From Bradyrhizobium sp. Y36 (GTDB lineage: Bacteria; Pseudomonadota; Alphaproteobacteria; Rhizobiales; Xanthobacteraceae), in NCBI RefSeq assembly GCF_002531575.1, contig NZ_NWTI01000010.1, forward strand, positions 153,347 to 217,346: a DNA stretch of 64,000 nucleotides, read 5' to 3'. Numbering within the stretch: the first letter of the stretch is position 1; each line of letters opens with the position of its first letter. Shown here piece by piece: positions 60,125-64,000 of the stretch. The notes below the pieces were generated by a model that did not search any database, was not told where the DNA came from, and saw only the letters and a list, made by a program, of their open reading frames with translations. The position numbers and the translations under genes were made by a program.

Positions 60125-60156
60125 TCGGCCGCTTTGAATGGAACCGCCGAGTGTCA

Positions 60157-60183
60157 TGTCACACCCTGACCGCTTGGCCCGTC
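60157..60183 (+). promoter_or_regulatory. ECF41 target promoter, perfect match
   Basis: TGTCACA (60157-60163), 16 bases, then CGTC (60180-60183). It lies 48 bases before the ATG of the carboxymuconolactone decarboxylase-like gene. Confidence 0.93.
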
Positions 60184-60231
60184 ATCGCTCCGAGCGTCGA
60201 ATCTCCGGCGTTCCGAACAACGAGGCACGTC

Positions 60232-60687
60232 ATGAGCGAGAACAAGCGGCTGGTCTGGAACGAAGTGGCACCCCACGGTGCAAAGGCGCTCTTCAGCATC
60301 CACCACTACATCACCACGGGTACCGACCTGCCCCACGAACTGATCCACCTCGTCTTCCTGCGGGTTTCGCAGATCAACGGCTGTGCGCACTGCATTGACC
60401 TGCACACCCGGGACCTCTTGGCCACGATGTCATTTGAAAAAGTCGCCCTCGTTCCAGTCTGGGCCGAGGTGCCCCACCTGTTTCCCGACAAGTACCGGGC
60501 TGCCCTCGCGTGGGCGGAGGAAGTTACGCTCGTCAGCGAGACGCACGCCTCCGACGAGGCCTATGCGGCCGCAAGCGCGGCTTTCGCTCCAAAGGATCTC
60601 GTGGACCTCACGATCACGATTGCGGCCATGAACGCGTTCAACCGGTTGGGGGCGCCCTTTCGGCTCCCGGTCAAGGCCAAGGCCTGA
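60232..60687 (+). CDS. carboxymuconolactone decarboxylase (AhpD-like) family protein
   Basis: A 151-aa protein. The AhpD-type redox motif NGCAHCIDLH (CxxC with His) is at residues ~48-57, and the C-terminal half is the CMD helical fold (DLVDLTITIAAMNAFNRLGA). ECF41 sigma factors are known to control COE genes (carboxymuconolactone decarboxylase, oxidoreductase, epimerase), so this is a textbook partner. A hairpin follows the stop. Confidence 0.92.
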   Translation: MSENKRLVWNEVAPHGAKALFSIHHYITTGTDLPHELIHLVFLRVSQINGCAHCIDLHTRDLLATMSFEKVALVPVWAEVPHLFPDKYRAALAWAEEVTLVSETHASDEAYAAASAAFAPKDLVDLTITIAAMNAFNRLGAPFRLPVKAKA

Positions 60688-60705
60688 TCCGCTTCTTCGC
60701 ATCGA

Positions 60706-60733
60706 TTCGGAATGGCCCAAGGGCCGTTCCGAA
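60706..60733 (+). terminator. hairpin, possible terminator
   Basis: TTCGGAATGGCCC and GGGCCGTTCCGAA (60706-60718 and 60721-60733) are almost perfect inverted arms with a 2-base loop, 19 bases after the CMD stop. There is no T-run, so it may stop transcription weakly or protect the mRNA end. Confidence 0.55.
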
Positions 60734-60879
60734 GCGGAGCCGCGGGTGCCGGCCTATGAACCGGAGCGGAAGTTGCGCCCGGAGAGCTGTAGCGCCGCGC
60801 CCCTCAGGTCTCTCGCTCAGAGCTTTACCGAGATGAAGGCTTCTTCCGGAATCGCAAGCCTAGGCATTGCGCCGACTAC

Positions 60880-60960
60880 AATGCCAGCTATTGGCCCGTG
60901 GGTGACCTCAGCCCACCGCGCGGCAATGTCGGCTTCCGAGAGATGACCCGACCGAGGGCA
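60880..60960. repeat. dispersed intergenic repeat, copy 1
   Basis: Reading the minus strand, SGHLSEADIAARWAEVTHGP. A second diverged copy at 61545-61610 reads CGHSLEAEIAALWAEVSHGS. The two share spacing and pattern but are not inside genes. They resemble the short repeated elements scattered through Bradyrhizobium intergenic DNA. Confidence 0.55.
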
Positions 60961-61118
60961 TGCTGGCTGCTGAGGGCAGCCTTTGACCCTGAGCAGACTT
61001 TTGGACCGTTCTCATTCCGTATAGAAGTCGCCGTTTGTTCCCATTTGAGTATCCTTGGTTATTTTTAGGAACGTCAAAGGAGGTTTAGCGTCTGGCTCTA
61101 TTCGAGAGGACCGCCGCC

Positions 61119-61265
61119 ATGCCAGAGCATCACATCGAAACCCCGCTCTTTTGCCCTAAGTGCCGGAAGAGGACGCGGCTTCTCGAACGGCTTTGGAGCA
61201 CAAAGACGGGAAACTACGTGTACGTGTACAAATGCCAATGCGGGGAGCTAATCTGGGAGGATTGA
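61119..61265 (+). CDS. small zinc-ribbon-like protein
   Basis: A 48-aa protein MPEHHIETPLFCPKCRKRTR then WSTKTGNYVYVYKCQCGELI, with CPKC and CQCG pairs. The fold suggests a rubredoxin-like or zinc-ribbon knuckle. ATG 61119; GAGAGGAC lies upstream. Its stop overlaps the next gene's ATG (TGATG). Confidence 0.6.
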   Translation: MPEHHIETPLFCPKCRKRTRLLERLWSTKTGNYVYVYKCQCGELIWED

Positions 61266-61401
61266 TGACCGACAAGAAACCACCCAAGAAGCCCCGCGCA
61301 AGTCAAAAGCCGTCTCCCATCGACGAACTGCGCCAGTGGTCGAAGAGGACATCGAGGAGCAGCGGAAGTTCGTCCAAGAACTAAAGCGCAAGCTGAACTA
61401 A
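61265..61401 (+). pseudogene. small conserved gene, frameshifted at its end
   Basis: ATG 61265 reads MTDKKPPKKPRASQKPSPID ELRQW; near 61339 a base is missing and the next frame continues VEEDIEEQRKFVQELKRKLN to TAA 61401. The restored ~45-aa protein is a short helical, basic product. As read, the protein ends in SSKN at 61384. Confidence 0.5.
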
Positions 61402-61751
61402 GGCTGCTTCAGTTGGCGGCCTCAATCATTCAGCCGACGTTGACTTTCGCTTGTGGCCCGATGGCGAAGTGCGTTTTAGTTCAGGTATTGTTAGCGCATC
61501 GGGGGCATACCGGAAGTGACGCGGCGCTGCTCAAACCGGCGCTTCTGACCCGTGGCTGACTTCCGCCCACAGAGCTGCGATTTCCGCTTCCAAAGAATGA
61601 CCGCATCAGGGACATCCGGCTGCCATGGACGGCCCTTGACCCTTTCAGACATCAGACAAAGTGGGCTCTATGGACGCGACTGGAGTACATAGAACTTCGA
61701 GCTAAATCGCGAACCGCTGTGATCAATGCTGCGTTGAGCGAAGTGCTCCGA
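61402..61751. other. intergenic with dispersed repeat copy 2
   Basis: Contains the second copy of the repeat described at 60880-60960 (61545-61610). No gene is supported. It is downstream of the kinase gene on the minus strand. Confidence 0.4.
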
Positions 61752-63611
61752 TCAGTCGCGCAGCCGTGCCTGGCTTAACTCCAGGCGGAGTTGTACGCCA
61801 GAAGGCTTCCAAACAATATCGACTTTTCCGCCGAGCTGCCCTTCGACCGCAGACTTAATGAGCCTGCTGCCGAAACCGGTCGATGTCGGCTTGGCAATCG
61901 CAGCAGAGGAATTGCGCTCGCTCCACGTCAGAACCAGATCTTTTCCAGCAAGTTCCCAGCCGATCATCACCTTCCCGTCTGCACGACCCAGTGCGCCATA
62001 CTTGGTAGCGTTCGTGGCAAGCTCATGCAGGATGAGCGCCATAGCGGAGGCTGATTTCTCGCCCAGCAGGATTTCCGGTCCGGCCAAGCTCACTTTGCCA
62101 TGTTGCGCGTCACTCAAATGCGGTGCCAATATCTGTTCAGCAAGATGGATGAGCAACACCGAATGCGCCGGCATCGAATCTGCTGCGCCGATCCGGACGA
62201 GGTCATGTGCCCGCGATAGCGCTTGCAAACGTGCTTTAAGCGCGGAGCTCATTTCAGCCGTCGTATTGCTCGATCGGCCCGTCATGTACACCATGGCCTC
62301 GAAGAGCTGGAAGAGGTTCTTCACCCGATGATTCAGCTCTTGCATCAGCAGCTGCCGGGCCTCCTCGGCCATTTTCAAATCATGCAGGTCAGTGCACGTG
62401 CCGTACCAGCGGATGATTTCGCCCGCCTCGTTGCGGACGCACTGTGCACGTCCGATCACCCAGCGATATTCACCCGAGCGGTGCCGCAGCCGATACTCGA
62501 TATGATAGGGGGTGCCCGTAGCCAAGCTGTGGCGCCACAATTTCCAGGCTCGCTCCTGGTCGTCGGGGTGAAACATTCCGTTCCAGGCCTCACCATCGGT
62601 TGAACCTTTGGGCATCCCCGTATATTCGTACCAGCGGTCGTTGTAATAATCATGATAGCCGTCAGGCAGCGTCGACCAGATCATCTGGTCGATGGAGTTA
62701 ACGATGGCCTGGTAACGTTCCTCGCTTTCGCGAAGAGCAGCCACCGCCCGGATCGTGTCCGTCACATCGGTCGCTTGCACGAAAATGCCGTACCGGTCGC
62801 CCGCGCCGTCGCTTATCGGCTGATAGACGAAGTCGAGATGCCGCTGCTCGCGAATTCCACTTCGATCCAGGACGACCGGAATGGCGCGCCCGGCGTAAGG
62901 CTCTCCGCTCTTGTAGACGGTGTCGAGTAGCTCGATGAAACCTTGCGACGCCACCTCGGGCAGGGCCTGGTCGACCGACTTGCCGAGGATGTCGTTACGG
63001 CCCACCAACTGCAAGTAAGCGGGGTTTGCGATTTCAAAGACATGGCGTGGCCCCCGCAGAACGGCCGTCGCGCCTGGCGCCTGTTCAAACATCAGGGAGA
63101 GACGCGCAATCTCCTGCTGGGAGCTACGCCGCGCCAGGACAATTTGAGTTGTCTCGTTGCCTTGATTGAAGATGCCCGCAACCTCGCCGTCTTCGCCGCG
63201 GATCGGGCTGATGCTGTAGTTCCAGTAGGTCTCCTGCTGGACGCCGCCACGCACCATTGGCAGCATTTCGTCATAGGTAGAAAAGCCCTCACCCGTGGCC
63301 ATCACGTTCTCGAACTGCGGGCCGACGACGTGCCAGATGTCGGACCAGACTTCCTTGGCGGGGCGGCCGAGAGCCCAGGGATGGCGCTCGCCCGGGATGA
63401 CAGACCACGCGTCATTATAAAGGAGCCTGAAGTCCGGCCCCCAATAGATCGCCGTTGGAAAGCTCGAATACAGGCAAATGGACAGTGCCGAACGAAGCGA
63501 TTGCGGCCACGAATCCGGAGGCCCGAGTGAATTTGACCTCCAGTCGAACAGGCGGATGCGCTCTCCCATCCGTCCTCCCCCGTTCAGGAATGTCAGCATC
63601 TCGTCACGCAT
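61752..63611 (-). CDS. HWE-family sensor histidine kinase with PAS domains
   Basis: A 619-aa soluble protein. N-terminal part is a GAF-like/PAS-type region (FDWRSNSLGPPDSWPQSLRS), followed by PAS domains at about 170-290 and 300-420 (SIDQMIWSTLPDGYHDYYND and SGEYRWVIGRAQCVR), then the HWE phosphoacceptor ELNHRVKN near residue 424 and the ATP-binding box LHELATNATKYGAL near 527 with a later Trp-x-Glu (TWSE). No membrane segment. HWE kinases feed the PhyR-NepR-EcfG stress pathway in related bacteria. Confidence 0.92.
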   Translation of the reverse strand: MRDEMLTFLNGGGRMGERIRLFDWRSNSLGPPDSWPQSLRSALSICLYSSFPTAIYWGPDFRLLYNDAWSVIPGERHPWALGRPAKEVWSDIWHVVGPQFENVMATGEGFSTYDEMLPMVRGGVQQETYWNYSISPIRGEDGEVAGIFNQGNETTQIVLARRSSQQEIARLSLMFEQAPGATAVLRGPRHVFEIANPAYLQLVGRNDILGKSVDQALPEVASQGFIELLDTVYKSGEPYAGRAIPVVLDRSGIREQRHLDFVYQPISDGAGDRYGIFVQATDVTDTIRAVAALRESEERYQAIVNSIDQMIWSTLPDGYHDYYNDRWYEYTGMPKGSTDGEAWNGMFHPDDQERAWKLWRHSLATGTPYHIEYRLRHRSGEYRWVIGRAQCVRNEAGEIIRWYGTCTDLHDLKMAEEARQLLMQELNHRVKNLFQLFEAMVYMTGRSSNTTAEMSSALKARLQALSRAHDLVRIGAADSMPAHSVLLIHLAEQILAPHLSDAQHGKVSLAGPEILLGEKSASAMALILHELATNATKYGALGRADGKVMIGWELAGKDLVLTWSERNSSAAIAKPTSTGFGSRLIKSAVEGQLGGKVDIVWKPSGVQLRLELSQARLRD

Positions 63612-63727
63612 CGAATGCCCGTCTCAGCCCTCCGGGAGCAACTTATCCAGCATTTCGGCGGACGGATACCCCCTGGCATGTCCTTACAGAGCGAACTGAT
63701 GGGCCGGCTCTGTCCCGTCCAAAATAT

Positions 63728-63871
63728 TTGCTGATCTCTCTCGATCTAGACCGCCCCCGGGAAGCTCTGCAAGTGGGCAAGAAGTTGGCAGAGCGAAGCC
63801 GAGAGACTGTGACGGTTCGGGACCATACCGGTGTGATCATAGGCGTCTTCACCCGGACGCGCATTGACTAA
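63728..63871 (+). CDS. small conserved protein (47 aa), alternative start
   Basis: The frame LISLDLDRPREALQVGKKLA ERSRETVTVRDHTGVIIGVF ends at TGA-equivalent TAA 63869-63871. No ATG or GTG is near the conserved part; TTG 63728 is the best candidate start. The pattern resembles a short recurring Bradyrhizobium protein. Confidence 0.4.
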   Translation: MLISLDLDRPREALQVGKKLAERSRETVTVRDHTGVIIGVFTRTRID

Positions 63872-64000
63872 AGACGCCCCCGGGTTGGCGGCCCTCTTCA
63901 TTTCAACCCAAGTTGGATTTCCGCTGTTGGCCGATTTCGTTGAAAAAGGCAGCGGCAATCCGATGGATTGGCGCCAGCTCCGAAGCGGCCTAGCGCCTGG
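63872..64000 (+). other. end of window, nothing supported
   Basis: About 130 bases without a coding frame that can be defended. A minus-strand frame (63746-63958) crosses the small gene and is not convincing. Confidence 0.3.

Overview
The window looks like chromosome from a Bradyrhizobium-type alphaproteobacterium (Nitrobacteraceae). The evidence is the high GC content, an alphaproteobacterial LexA box (GTTC-N7-GTTC), GGAAC-N16-CGTT promoters of the EcfG general-stress type, Ku plus ligase-only LigD proteins, an HWE histidine kinase, and many small conserved proteins typical of that group. The genus is an inference from gene family and style, not from a marker gene.

Layout. (1) 1-8400 is an accessory, probably horizontally acquired stretch. 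It holds the end of a tightly overlapping operon of unrecognised genes, a phased array of iteron-like repeats, small or truncated ORFs, a GIY-YIG nuclease, two unknown genes, a methyltransferase and a badly decayed RecD-like helicase. (2) 8548-13661 is a complete four-gene QatABCD anti-phage defence operon: KAP NTPase, glycine-rich QatB, QueC-like QatC and TatD-like QatD. (3) 13817-15444 has a LexA box followed by two zinc-finger-like small genes (one frameshifted) and an SRAP/YedK-type abasic-site-binding protein. (4) 15656-26166, on the minus strand, carries a periplasmic molybdenum aldehyde oxidoreductase operon (paoABC type) with a cupin, then carboxymuconolactone decarboxylase-like, MFS, alcohol dehydrogenase, cyclophilin-like and NepI-like genes and a LysR regulator. 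(5) 26200-30500 is full of very small conserved genes, several broken by frameshifts, including a decayed second SRAP gene.

(6) 30500-52900 is a stress and DNA-repair island. It has Ku, two ATP-dependent DNA ligases, a DEDD exonuclease, a PolX broken by an 8-bp tandem duplication, RNase HII and topoisomerase IB. These are mixed with DJ-1, SDR, formaldehyde dehydrogenase-like, YciE-like, YihY, DUF3147, DUF3606 and DUF6496 genes. Several have GGAAC-N16-NNTT elements upstream, so an EcfG-type general stress regulon is likely. (7) 53000-58700 holds a vanadium haloperoxidase-like protein with an altered vanadate loop, an HxlR regulator, a decayed MOSC gene and a TPR protein. (8) 59119-60687 is an ECF41 (SigJ-type) sigma factor divergent from a carboxymuconolactone decarboxylase-like gene. 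Each is preceded by a perfect TGTCACA-N16-CGTC motif. (9) 60700-64000 has repeats, two tiny genes and an HWE-family sensor kinase.

A recurring theme is gene decay. At least a dozen ORFs are split by short frameshifts or internal deletions. Three MOSC copies, two SRAP copies and two copies of a 91-aa gene each include one intact and one or more broken members. Genes on the two strands alternate in short operons with 1-14 base overlaps.
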